The notes beneath the pieces were generated by a model that did no database searches, was not told the DNA's origin, and saw only the letters and a list, made by a program, of their open reading frames with translations. The translations under genes and the position numbers were made by a program. From Micromonosporaceae bacterium (GTDB lineage: Bacteria > Actinomycetota > Actinomycetes > Mycobacteriales > Micromonosporaceae), in NCBI GenBank assembly GCA_020027875.1, contig JAHRHA010000088.1:1-32439 (forward strand): DNA of 32,439 bases, read 5' to 3'. Shown in pieces: positions 14,534-22,411 of this stretch; position 1 is the first letter of the stretch, and the number at the start of each line of letters is the position of its first letter.

Positions 14534-17068
14534 TCACCTCACGGCCGCCGGCGGGTCGCTGTGACGATGTTTAATGGACAGGGCCGCCCGCGACGCATCG
14601 GCCGCGGTGATGCGCTTACCTTCGGCCTCGGCTGCGGCGAGGGCGTCAGTGCCGAGAGCATTGAGCAGCGCGTCACGGAGCATGGTGTCGGGTAGCTGGA
14701 TCGGTCGCATGTGGACGGCGGCTGACTCGCGAGCGGCGTGCGCTGTACCGAGGAGAACGGCGGCCTGCCGGTGGCGGCCCTGGGCGTGGTGCACGGCGGC
14801 GAGGGCCTCAAGCGCGTTAACGAGTACGAAGGACTGGCCGGCGAGCATGATGGCGTCGATGCTCGCGGCCAGCAGTTCTTCGGCTCGGTCCAGCCGTCCT
14901 CCCTCGTGGGCCGACACCCCGAGCATGTACAGCGCCCGGCCGGTGCAGCGGTGGTCACCGAGTCGGCGCAGCGTCGGGAGACTATCTCCCATGAGCCGGG
15001 CGGCATCGTCGTGGTCACCGCGTTGCCATGCCAGTTGAGCGAAGCCGACCTGGGCGTGAATAAGATCCTCCTGGCTACCAGCGGCCTCAGCGAGTGCCTG
15101 GCTCTCGGTGAGCCACGCGTGCACCTCGTCATCGGCCAGGCCGGCATAGATGGATCGTTGGGCCAGGATGAACAGTGCGTTGGCTGCGTACATCTGGTCC
15201 CCGACGGCGCGAAAGAGATCCACGCTGGCAACTCCCCAGTGCCGCACTTCGGTCAACTCGCCGGCGACCTGCGCCAGGCCCTGCATGGTGAGAGCACGCT
15301 CCCAAGGGTGATCGGCGTCCAGCCGATCCAACGCGTCGTGCAGCGCGGGCACGGCCAACTCCGGCTGGACCCACATGGCGCCCATCCCGACCGCCCGGGC
15401 AGCGAGAGCTCGGCTGAAGTCGTCAAGGCCGGCGGCGAGGCGCTCGGCTCGACGGGCCAGGTCGAAGGAGGCCCGCGCATCAGATGGCTGCCGGATGGCG
15501 CTCGCGGCGGCGAGTCCGGCAACCGTTCGGGCCGTGGCCGGAGGTTCACCGAGCTCCAGTGCCCGCTCGATCCAGGTCCATGCCTCTCGTCGCTGCCCGG
15601 TGACGTCCCAGAACCGCTGTAGTGCGGCGACCCACCGCCAGCTCGCCTCGATATCGGCTGTCTCGACGCTGTGCGCCAGCCCGGCTCGCAGGTTCGGCTG
15701 TTCGGTGGTGAGCCGGTCGATCGCGGCCCGTTGGTGTGCCGTTCGCAGAAGGCCGGCGGCATCTTCAGCCAGTTCAAGATAGTGATGGGCATGGGCGCGT
15801 CTGGCCTCGGGCTCGACGCCAGAGGCTGCCAGCCGTTGCGTGGCGTACGCCCGCAGACTCTCCAGCAGCCGATACCGGCGGGGGCCGCGACCGACGCTGG
15901 AAACCAGCGACTTGTCAACCAATCGCGGCAGGAGGCCTAACACGGCCGAGTCCGGGGAGCCGATGTTCCGATGCACGGCACGCGCTGCCTCGAAGTCGAA
16001 GTCCGCCGGGAAGACGCCGAACCGATCAAACAACTCCCGCTCTGGATCGTCGATGAGGTCGTAGCTCCAATCGATAGCGGCACGAAGTGTTCGGTGGCGC
16101 GGCGGAGCCGTGCGGGCCCCGGCGGAGAGCAACTCGAATCGCTGGTCCAGATGCCGCAAAAGCTCGGCCGGGTCGAAGCTTCGCACCAGCGCCGCAGCCA
16201 GCTCGATGGCCAGCGGAATCCCGTCGAGCCGGCGGCAGATCGCAGCGATGTCTGCGACGTTGGCTTCGGTGAGCGCGAAGCCGGGTGACACTACCGCCGC
16301 TCGCACCACAAACAGGCGTACGGCATCAGAGTCGGCGGCAGCGGCCAGCGACGTCGGTACGGGCATCGGCAGCACCTGGTAGGTGGCCTCGCCGGCCACG
16401 GCAAGTGGTTCCCGACTTGTGGCGAGCACCCAAAGCTGCGGGCCGGCGGCCAGGAGATCAGCGACGATCTCGACGGCGGCCGCGATCACGTGCTCGCAGT
16501 TATCCACGAGCAGCAGGCACCTCATTCCGCCAGCGACATCGCGCAGCACCTCGCGAAGCGGCCATCCGGGTTGCGGTACGACACCCAAGGCGCGGGCCAC
16601 CGTGTCGGCAACAAGATCAGGCGTAACGGGTGCGAGATCCGCGAGTCGGGCGCCGTCCGGGAACTCGTCGGCCACCTGCCCAGCGACGTGCAGCGCGAGG
16701 CGGGTCTTGCCCACACCGCCGGGCCCGATGAGCGTGACCAGGCGATGGCTGGCCGCCAGCGTGGTGAGCTCGCTTGTCTCGTTCTCTCGGCCGATGAGGC
16801 TGGTCAGCGGCATCGGTAGCGCCACCTCCGCGCGGACCGACCGGCGCAGCTCGACCCCCAGATCGGCCAGCGCGGTGCGGTCGCTGACGCCGAGCTTTCG
16901 CAGCAGAGAGGCGATGTGGCTCTCCACGGTCCGGACCGAGACGTACAAGCGTTCAGCGATCTCGCGGTTGCGCAGCCGCTCGGCGACCGCCGAAAGCACC
17001 TCGGCCTCACGTTCGGTCACGCCGGCGCGGGTCAGCCGCTCTGGCATGCGAACACCGTCGGCTGCCAT
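14534..17068 (-). CDS. LAL-type LuxR regulator with ATPase and TPR-like domains, HTH at the N-terminus
   Basis: An 844-aa protein from ATG 17068 (ATG 17047 and GTG 17095 are alternatives). Unlike most LAL proteins, the LuxR HTH is at the N-terminus (residues 14-72: TEREAEVLSAVAERLRNREI...TVESHIASLLRKLGV). An NB-ARC-like ATPase follows, with Walker A GPGGVGKT (115-122), Walker B LLLVDNCEH (175-183) and GIPLAIELAA. The C-terminal ~400 residues are helical repeats that sense a ligand or partner. It is divergent from the FAD oxidoreductase operon, with two tandem dyads between them, so it probably controls that operon and itself. Confidence 0.88.
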   Translation of the reverse strand: MAADGVRMPERLTRAGVTEREAEVLSAVAERLRNREIAERLYVSVRTVESHIASLLRKLGVSDRTALADLGVELRRSVRAEVALPMPLTSLIGRENETSELTTLAASHRLVTLIGPGGVGKTRLALHVAGQVADEFPDGARLADLAPVTPDLVADTVARALGVVPQPGWPLREVLRDVAGGMRCLLLVDNCEHVIAAAVEIVADLLAAGPQLWVLATSREPLAVAGEATYQVLPMPVPTSLAAAADSDAVRLFVVRAAVVSPGFALTEANVADIAAICRRLDGIPLAIELAAALVRSFDPAELLRHLDQRFELLSAGARTAPPRHRTLRAAIDWSYDLIDDPERELFDRFGVFPADFDFEAARAVHRNIGSPDSAVLGLLPRLVDKSLVSSVGRGPRRYRLLESLRAYATQRLAASGVEPEARRAHAHHYLELAEDAAGLLRTAHQRAAIDRLTTEQPNLRAGLAHSVETADIEASWRWVAALQRFWDVTGQRREAWTWIERALELGEPPATARTVAGLAAASAIRQPSDARASFDLARRAERLAAGLDDFSRALAARAVGMGAMWVQPELAVPALHDALDRLDADHPWERALTMQGLAQVAGELTEVRHWGVASVDLFRAVGDQMYAANALFILAQRSIYAGLADDEVHAWLTESQALAEAAGSQEDLIHAQVGFAQLAWQRGDHDDAARLMGDSLPTLRRLGDHRCTGRALYMLGVSAHEGGRLDRAEELLAASIDAIMLAGQSFVLVNALEALAAVHHAQGRHRQAAVLLGTAHAARESAAVHMRPIQLPDTMLRDALLNALGTDALAAAEAEGKRITAADASRAALSIKHRHSDPPAAVR

Positions 17069-17102
17069 GCACGCATTGTCCGGCACGGCGCCCACCGCAG
17101 CT

Positions 17103-17145
17103 TACGGAGGTCACGTCCGTACCCGGATCCGTACGGCGCACGGAT
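17103..17145. promoter_or_regulatory. Two tandem 19-bp dyads between the LAL regulator and the FAD operon
   Basis: TACGGA-N7-TCCGTA (17103-17121) and ATCCGT-N7-ACGGAT (17127-17145) both have perfect 6-bp arms and the same 7-bp spacer, 24 bp apart centre to centre. They are good candidates for binding by the LAL regulator. Confidence 0.55.
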
Positions 17146-17178
17146 GTGGTGTCGCCGCCGGTCGCCGACGCTGGGTCC

Positions 17179-18372
17179 ATGCCTATCGACCGCCACCGTT
17201 GGGATGTCGTCGTCGTCGGCGCCCGCGCCGCCGGGTCCGCGACCGCGCTGCTCCTGGCCCGGCTAGGTCATGACGTACTGCTGCTGGACAGGGCCGTCTT
17301 CCCGGCCGACACACTTTCCACACACCAGATCGCCCGGACGGGCGTGGTGCAGCTGCAACGGTGGGGGCTGCTTCAGACGGTACTCGACAGCGGTGCACCG
17401 GCCATCCGACAGGTCACCTTCAGCACGCCGGCTGAGTCGACCACTCGACAGATCAAATACAAGTCTGGAGTCGACCTGCTCGTAGCGCCCCGCCGCTACA
17501 TTCTCGACCCCATCGTCGCGCAGGCAGCAGCCGATGCTGGCGCCGAGCTGCGGCTCGGTGTCACCGTTACGGGCCTGCACCTCAACGACGCCGGACGCGT
17601 CACCGGTGTGTACGGACACGACCAAGCCGGAACACCGCTAGACGTCCAGGCGCGGTTCGTCGTCGGCGCCGACGGCTTGGGCTCACGGGTCGCCCGCGCG
17701 ATCGGAGCGGAGGTTACCTCGTCCCGCGGCGACCGCGGCGCGGTGCAGTACGCCTACTACGGCGGGATCCCGTGGCCGGGCATTGAGCTCATCGCTGCCG
17801 ACCGAGCCCTTACCGGCGTCTTTCCAACTCACCACGGCGAGGCCTGCATCTGGATCTGCAACCCGTCAATCGATGCGCACCAATCCCGCCGTGGTGCATC
17901 GTCGCGCGAAGATGCGTTTACGACCTACCTGGACCGCACCGCGCCCGAGTTGGCGCAACGGCTGCGCTCTGGCAGGCGCACGTCTCCGGTTCGGGGCATG
18001 CTCCGTACGCCCAACTTCGTCCGCCAGGCGCACGGACCGGGCTGGGCCCTCGTCGGCGATGCCGGCTACCACCGCGACGCCGTCACCGGCCACGGCCTCA
18101 GCGACGCCTACCGGGACGCAGAGCTGCTCGCTGTCGCGCTACACCGATCGCTTCGGGGCGAGCTCGACGACACCACCGCCCTTACCAACTACCAACTCCA
18201 GCGGGATGAGTCTCTTCGCGAGATCTATGACCTTACCTGCGCGTTGGCGAGCTACCCGCCCTTACCGGAGTTCGTCGAACTACAGAAGCGGCTCAGCGCC
18301 GCCATTGATGTGGAGGCCGCCGAGGCATCCGCCCGCCCGACCCCAGGCGACCGCGAGTTTGCCCCCGCGTAA
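17179..18372 (+). CDS. FAD-dependent oxidoreductase, aromatic hydroxylase / geranylgeranyl reductase type
   Basis: A 397-aa protein. The N-terminal FAD fold has VVVVGARAAGSATALLLARLGHDVLLLDRA; the GADG motif is in VVGADGLGSRVAR; and the FAD-ribityl GD motif is in GWALVGDAGYHRDAVTGHGLSDAYRDAELL. It would hydroxylate or reduce a small organic molecule, substrate unknown. The start is ATG 17179, since the frame upstream to 17146 overlaps the dyads. It heads a run with OsmC, AhpD-like and methyltransferase genes, suggesting a small-molecule modification or detoxification operon. Confidence 0.88.
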   Translation: MPIDRHRWDVVVVGARAAGSATALLLARLGHDVLLLDRAVFPADTLSTHQIARTGVVQLQRWGLLQTVLDSGAPAIRQVTFSTPAESTTRQIKYKSGVDLLVAPRRYILDPIVAQAAADAGAELRLGVTVTGLHLNDAGRVTGVYGHDQAGTPLDVQARFVVGADGLGSRVARAIGAEVTSSRGDRGAVQYAYYGGIPWPGIELIAADRALTGVFPTHHGEACIWICNPSIDAHQSRRGASSREDAFTTYLDRTAPELAQRLRSGRRTSPVRGMLRTPNFVRQAHGPGWALVGDAGYHRDAVTGHGLSDAYRDAELLAVALHRSLRGELDDTTALTNYQLQRDESLREIYDLTCALASYPPLPEFVELQKRLSAAIDVEAAEASARPTPGDREFAPA

Positions 18373-18399
18373 ATCCGTCCGTTCTGGCCAACCACCAGC

Positions 18400-18415
18400 C
18401 TGCGCGTCCGCGCAG
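18400..18415 (+). other. Intergenic hairpin between the FAD and OsmC genes
   Basis: CTGCGCGTCCGCGCAG forms a 6-bp GC stem with a 4-base loop. No T-run follows, so it is more likely an mRNA processing or stability element than a terminator. Confidence 0.35.
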
Positions 18416-18439
18416 CACCACACCGAAAGGAACACGCAC

Positions 18440-19009
18440 GTGACCTCAACGGTCAACGAGTCGACGCGCAACGGCGTCGACACCGCCACCCTCTTCGCCA
18501 CCCTCGATGCGGTCAAGGCTGCGCCGGAAGCCGCCAAGTTCCAGTTCCGGACCGGCAACGAATGGATCAGCGGCACCCACAGCCGCGGCACCATCCACGG
18601 CTTCTTCGGCGTCGGCGAAGAGCGAACCCACGAACGCAGCTTCCACTTCGACGCCGACCATCCTGCCGTCCTTGTCGGCCGGGACAACGGCCCGACCCCG
18701 GTCGAATACGTGCTGCACGCGCTGGCCGCTTGCATGACTGCCGGACTGGCCAACATCGCCGCGGCCCGCGGCATCCACCTCACCGAGGTGCGCTCCACCA
18801 TCACCGGTGACATCGACCTCAACGGCATCCTGGGGCTGAACCCCAACGTCCGCAACGGCTACCAAGGCATCGCCGTTCGCTTCACCGTCAAGGGCGACGC
18901 TGCGCCGGAGAAGCTGCGTGAGCTCGTCGAGCAGTCCCGGGCCCGCTCCGCCGTCTACGACATCCTCACCAACACCGTGCCAATCACGATCGACGTCGCG
19001 ACCGGTTGA
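18440..19009 (+). CDS. OsmC-family protein, single-Cys type
   Basis: A 189-aa protein from GTG 18440 with AAAGGAA about 8 nt upstream. The OsmC core is clear: HPAVLVGRDNGPTPVEYVLHALAACMTAGLANIAAARGI. Ohr and OsmC peroxidases use two cysteines; this protein has only the one in LAACMTA, as in YhfA-like members, so thiol peroxidase activity is doubtful. It may bind or act on the same small molecule as its neighbours. A strong terminator follows. Confidence 0.87.
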   Translation: MTSTVNESTRNGVDTATLFATLDAVKAAPEAAKFQFRTGNEWISGTHSRGTIHGFFGVGEERTHERSFHFDADHPAVLVGRDNGPTPVEYVLHALAACMTAGLANIAAARGIHLTEVRSTITGDIDLNGILGLNPNVRNGYQGIAVRFTVKGDAAPEKLRELVEQSRARSAVYDILTNTVPITIDVATG

Positions 19010-19018
19010 GCCCATCGT

Positions 19019-19050
19019 GGGGCCGGGCGCGGCGTCGCTCGGCCCCTTTT
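19019..19050 (+). terminator. Rho-independent terminator after OsmC
   Basis: An 11-bp stem, GGGGCCGGGCG paired with CGCTCGGCCCC (one G-U pair), encloses a 6-base loop (CGGCGT) and is followed at once by TTTT. It separates the FAD-OsmC pair from the AhpD-like gene. Confidence 0.75.
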
Positions 19051-19073
19051 AAGCCTCAGAACGGAGAATCTGC

Positions 19074-19721
19074 ATGTCACACGGCGCCAAGTACCTGCCT
19101 GCCCAGGCAGCGGATCGGCTAAACGGCTGGATCGGCTTCCTCCGGGTCCCCGAAACGAGTCCGGAAGCGCAACGCAGCTTCGAGGAGGACATCGCCGAAC
19201 TGGGATATGTCATGAACACCTCCCGGTTGTGGGCGTACCAGCCCAGCACCCTGGCTGGATTGTTCAACCTGCTGCGACAGGCCAACTCCACGGACAACCT
19301 CACTCTTCGCCAGCGCCAGATTCTCGTCACGGCATGCGCGTCAGCCTTCGGCGACTCCTACTGCTCACTGGCATGGGGTGGCAAGCTCGCCAAGGCAAGC
19401 GATGCGAACACGGCCGCCGGGGTACTGCGGGGGCTCGACGATCGCTTGAACGCCAACGAACGGGCCATGGCCAAATGGGCGCGCATGGTGGCGAAGGATC
19501 CCAACGCCACCACCCCAGACGACGTCCGAGACCTGCGGGACGCGGGGTTCATTGACTCCCAAATCTTCACCATGACGGTGTTCGTCGCGCTGCGCCTCGC
19601 CTTCTCCACGGTCAACGACGCGCTGGGACTATCCCCGGACGCCGCCCTGCGGTCGACCGTGCCGGCCATAGTCTTGGACGCTGTCACGGTCGGGCGCCCC
19701 ATCGAAAACCATCCGAGATGA
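19074..19721 (+). CDS. AhpD/carboxymuconolactone decarboxylase-like protein
   Basis: A 215-aa protein from ATG 19074 with GGAG about 8 nt upstream. The family core is LTLRQRQILVTACASAFGDSYCSLAWGGKLA. AhpD peroxidases have C-x-x-C and a His; here the site reads DSYCSLAW, so the first Cys and the His are missing. It is therefore probably not a peroxidase but a related binding or decarboxylase-like protein. The stop overlaps the ATG of the methyltransferase (ATGA), so the two are coupled. Confidence 0.8.
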   Translation: MSHGAKYLPAQAADRLNGWIGFLRVPETSPEAQRSFEEDIAELGYVMNTSRLWAYQPSTLAGLFNLLRQANSTDNLTLRQRQILVTACASAFGDSYCSLAWGGKLAKASDANTAAGVLRGLDDRLNANERAMAKWARMVAKDPNATTPDDVRDLRDAGFIDSQIFTMTVFVALRLAFSTVNDALGLSPDAALRSTVPAIVLDAVTVGRPIENHPR

Positions 19722-21106
19722 CCAAGCAAGCAGGGCGTACCGCCGATTCGGCGTCACGAACCGAAGCGAGCCGAGCATTCGCCCGCCGGCTCGCGGCGGA
19801 ATCAATCGCCAACGGTGACGCCACCGGCTGGTTCGAGACCCTCTACGCGGCCGCCGCGCACGGCACGGCCACGGTTCCGTGGGCGGGCTTCGCCCCCCAC
19901 CCGCAGTTGGTCTCCACATTGGACCGTCCCGGTATCGGCGGTGCCGTCGTGGTCGGATGCGGACTGGGCGACGACGCGGAATATGTGGCCTCGCTCGGCT
20001 ATGTCACGACGGCGTTCGATGTGTCACGGACGGCGATCGCCACCGCCCGGCGGCGCTTCCCCAAGTCCACGGTCGAGTACGTCACTGCCGACCTGCTTGC
20101 GCCGCCACGTTCCTGGGACGGAGCCTTCGATCTTGTCGTTGAGATCTTCACGCTTCAGGTTCTGACCGGACGGGCGCGATACGCCGCCTTCGCCCACATC
20201 GCCCAACTGGTCGCGCCCGGTGGCCGGCTGCTGGTTCTCGCCGGAGCCCGCCACGAGGGCGACGACCCAGGCGAAATGCCCTGGCCACTGACTAGGCCCG
20301 AGATCGAGCAGTTCACGACGCACGGCCTAGCCGCTAGCTCCATTGTGGAGGTCGTTGACGACGAGAGTCGCGGGCCGATCCGGCGCTGGATCGCGTTGTT
20401 TGACCGTGAAGACGGCGGGGACCTCGCCTCGCCCCGGGATCGCGGTGGTAAGGCCCAGGTCCTCCGCGGCAGCAAGGGAGACGACGTCGCATCGGGGGAG
20501 CCACCCAGAAGGACGACTACCACCGCGTCATCGAAAACGCCGGCCTGCGGGTGGTCGAGACTCGTACCAACCCCTGCGAGTTCATCTCCGAACAGGCGCG
20601 CAGCGCCAGCGGAACCTCCGGCGTCAAGAGCATCTCTCTTCTCGCCGTCAAGCCGCGTGACCATTGAGTGCCGGGCCTCGGCTGATCAGAAGGTAACGGG
20701 TGTGGTCGCCCGGAGCGGCCACTCGGCCAACCGTCCCGGCTCGAGTGACGCGCCGCGTTGGTCAGCATGCCGTCGGCTCCTGCGGGGCCATCGCGGCCAC
20801 GGCCGGCTCAGCTGTCACGAGGATGCGTACCTCGGCCTCCTCCCGGCACGAGCACTAACGGGTAAGTACTGGATGAGCGTCGAACAGCTCGAGAGGCCTT
20901 ATTGCCGCCTCGGCATGCGCTCGGATGTCGATGGCGTAACGGGTTCCCGCCAACATCGGCTCCTAGCAGCCCAGGTCATCCCGCAGGATCCGCACGAACC
21001 GCGGGTTCTGCCGGATAACCATGGGATCCGTCCGGCGGCCACGCGACGGTTGGCCGGGTGTATGAACGTCGTCGCCCCGGTTGCGGTCAGGTTGTTGGTG
21101 GCGTGA
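19718..21106 (+). CDS. Thiopurine-methyltransferase-like SAM methyltransferase, 3' end fused to unrelated DNA
   Basis: Residues 1-232 form a complete SAM methyltransferase: GWFETLYAAAAHGTATVPWA, motif I VVVGCGLGDDAEYVASLGY, FDVSRTAI, then ADLL...FDLVVEIFTLQVL, then LVAPGGRLLVLAGAR. This layout (VPWA plus VGCGLGDD) is that of TPMT-like enzymes. Homology stops near RRWIALFDRE (about 20412). Beyond that the frame stays open by chance to 21106 through a fragment of a different methyltransferase in another frame. The native stop is lost, so the real product has a foreign tail of about 230 residues or is unstable. Confidence 0.65.
   Translation: MTKQAGRTADSASRTEASRAFARRLAAESIANGDATGWFETLYAAAAHGTATVPWAGFAPHPQLVSTLDRPGIGGAVVVGCGLGDDAEYVASLGYVTTAFDVSRTAIATARRRFPKSTVEYVTADLLAPPRSWDGAFDLVVEIFTLQVLTGRARYAAFAHIAQLVAPGGRLLVLAGARHEGDDPGEMPWPLTRPEIEQFTTHGLAASSIVEVVDDESRGPIRRWIALFDREDGGDLASPRDRGGKAQVLRGSKGDDVASGEPPRRTTTTASSKTPACGWSRLVPTPASSSPNRRAAPAEPPASRASLFSPSSRVTIECRASADQKVTGVVARSGHSANRPGSSDAPRWSACRRLLRGHRGHGRLSCHEDAYLGLLPARALTGKYWMSVEQLERPYCRLGMRSDVDGVTGSRQHRLLAAQVIPQDPHEPRVLPDNHGIRPAATRRLAGCMNVVAPVAVRLLVA
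20485..20667 (+). pseudogene. C-terminal remnant of a second methyltransferase
   Basis: In a different frame from the gene above, this encodes KDDYHRVIENAGLRVVETR, then EFISEQARSASG, then GVKSISLLAVKPRDH and TGA. This is the typical end of ArsM-like or type-11 SAM methyltransferases. The catalytic part is absent, so the piece was joined here by deletion or recombination. Confidence 0.55.
20668..21086. other. 420-bp stretch without a convincing gene
   Basis: It lies between the methyltransferase remnant and the LysR stop. On the minus strand, MVIRQNPRFVRILRDDLGC then TAG, followed in frame by EPMLAGTRYAIDIRAHAEAA, looks like a decayed coding stretch (21022 to ~20866). I cannot name a family. 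Confidence 0.35.
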
Positions 21107-22001
21107 TCGCGTCGAGAAGGGTCTCGATGGCTGTGGCTCTTGTGGAGTGCGTGAACCAGCGTGCCTCGTATCGGATCTGTACGGGTTGCCCGCCGTCGAG
21201 CACTGGACGGGTCGGTTCGTCTGTGCCGAACTTCGATCGTGGCAGCAGCGCGCCGCCGAGGCCCAGGTGGGCCCACTCTTGAAGGCTGCGGTAGCTGTCC
21301 GCCTCGCCGGGGTAGGGATGCAGATGGGCGCCGGACTGGGCGAACAGGGTGCGGGTAAAGGTACTCAGTCCGCAGCCTTCGCCGACCATGACCAGCGGTT
21401 TGCCGGAAAGGTCGCCGAGTTCGACCGGGCCGTCGGCGGCCGGGGTGAGGGTCGGGGCGGTGCTGGGCAGGTAGTGGATTGCTTCGGCGCCGATCAGGCG
21501 GCGGGCGGAGCCGTCAGCACCGGCGACCGCGGGGACGAAGATGACGTCGAGATGGCGGCCGAGGAGGCCGGCGCGCAGGTCGGCGAGGTTGTCTTCGGTG
21601 AGCACGAGGGCGATTGGCGGGTCGTGGCGAGCGGCTTCGAAGACCCGAGCGATCAGAGCGGGTGGGATCAGTGGCGATACTCCGACGCGTAGCGGTTGGG
21701 CGTTGACGCCGGCTGCGGCGCGGGCCTCGGAGAGCATGGTTTCCAGGCTGGCGAGGGCAGCGTTGACTTGGGGCAGCACCCGCAGGGCCAGCGCGGTCGG
21801 GATGGCGCCGGTGGTGGAGCGGGTGAACAGCGCACCGCCCAGCACACGTTCCAACGCGGCGATGCCGTTGGACAGGGCCGGCTGGGTGACGCCGAGCGAC
21901 GCGGCGGCGCGGGAAAACGAACCCAGGTCGGCGGCGGCACGCACGTAGTACAACTGGGTGACCTTCACCGTGTCGCCATACATTCTCGTTATATCTGCCA
22001 T
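21087..22001 (-). CDS. LysR-family transcriptional regulator
   Basis: A 304-aa protein with the LysR HTH near the N-terminus (QLYYVRAAADLGSFSRAAASLGVTQPALSNGIAALERVLGGALFTRS) and an effector-binding domain starting near QPLRVGVSPLIPP. The start is ATG 22001; ATG 21983 (MYGDTVKV) is possible. It is divergent from the 93-aa gene, with a GTATGGCATAC palindrome between, so it probably controls the ABM-like, amine oxidase and DUF4395 genes. Confidence 0.9.
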   Translation of the reverse strand: MADITRMYGDTVKVTQLYYVRAAADLGSFSRAAASLGVTQPALSNGIAALERVLGGALFTRSTTGAIPTALALRVLPQVNAALASLETMLSEARAAAGVNAQPLRVGVSPLIPPALIARVFEAARHDPPIALVLTEDNLADLRAGLLGRHLDVIFVPAVAGADGSARRLIGAEAIHYLPSTAPTLTPAADGPVELGDLSGKPLVMVGEGCGLSTFTRTLFAQSGAHLHPYPGEADSYRSLQEWAHLGLGGALLPRSKFGTDEPTRPVLDGGQPVQIRYEARWFTHSTRATAIETLLDAITPPTT

Positions 22002-22040
22002 GCGACAACACCCACTTCCCAGTCACAAGTACCGCTGTCA

Positions 22041-22051
22041 GTATGGCATAC
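22041..22051. promoter_or_regulatory. Palindrome in the LysR divergent promoter
   Basis: GTATG-G-CATAC is a perfect 11-bp dyad midway between the divergent starts. The surrounding bases also fit T-N11-A (22038 and 22050), the LysR box pattern. Confidence 0.45.
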
Positions 22052-22099
22052 AAGGAACCACCACCGTCAGGTGTGCAACCATCGTTATAAGGAGCCGTT

Positions 22100-22381
22100 A
22101 TGGCAATGTTGGAGATCACGCTCAAGATCGCGGACGAGAATCGGGCGGCGGCGGCTGGCGTCTACACGAAGTACCGGCAGGCGTTCCTGGACCAGGTTCC
22201 CGGCGCGAAGTCCAAGCAGCTTCTCGTGCGCGGCGATGATGTGCAGGTGCTGCACGGCTTCGCCTCGGTATCGGATGCGGAGGCCTACCTGTCCAGCAGC
22301 CTATTCACGACCGATGTCGTCGGCGAACTGTCACCCCTGCTTGTTGCAGGGCCCGAGGTACGGATCTACGAGGAAGCCTGA
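22100..22381 (+). CDS. Small ferredoxin-fold protein, antibiotic-biosynthesis-monooxygenase-like
   Basis: A 93-aa protein from ATG 22100 behind AAGGAG. Size and the pattern LEITLKIADENRAAAAGVYTKYRQAFLDQVPGAKSKQLLVRGDDVQVLHGFASVSDAEAYL suggest a dimeric alpha-beta barrel such as ABM or EthD proteins. Such folds act on or bind small aromatic or quinone compounds. No catalytic residues can be assigned. It is the first gene after the LysR promoter. Confidence 0.65.
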   Translation: MAMLEITLKIADENRAAAAGVYTKYRQAFLDQVPGAKSKQLLVRGDDVQVLHGFASVSDAEAYLSSSLFTTDVVGELSPLLVAGPEVRIYEEA

Positions 22382-22411
22382 CCGCCCCGCGACGATCAAT
22401 AGGCGCTACAG

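Noticed and set aside
17783-19009. 408-codon frame as a long OsmC protein
   Set aside because: The first 219 codons are a shadow of the FAD oxidoreductase; the ribosome site and OsmC homology begin at 18440.
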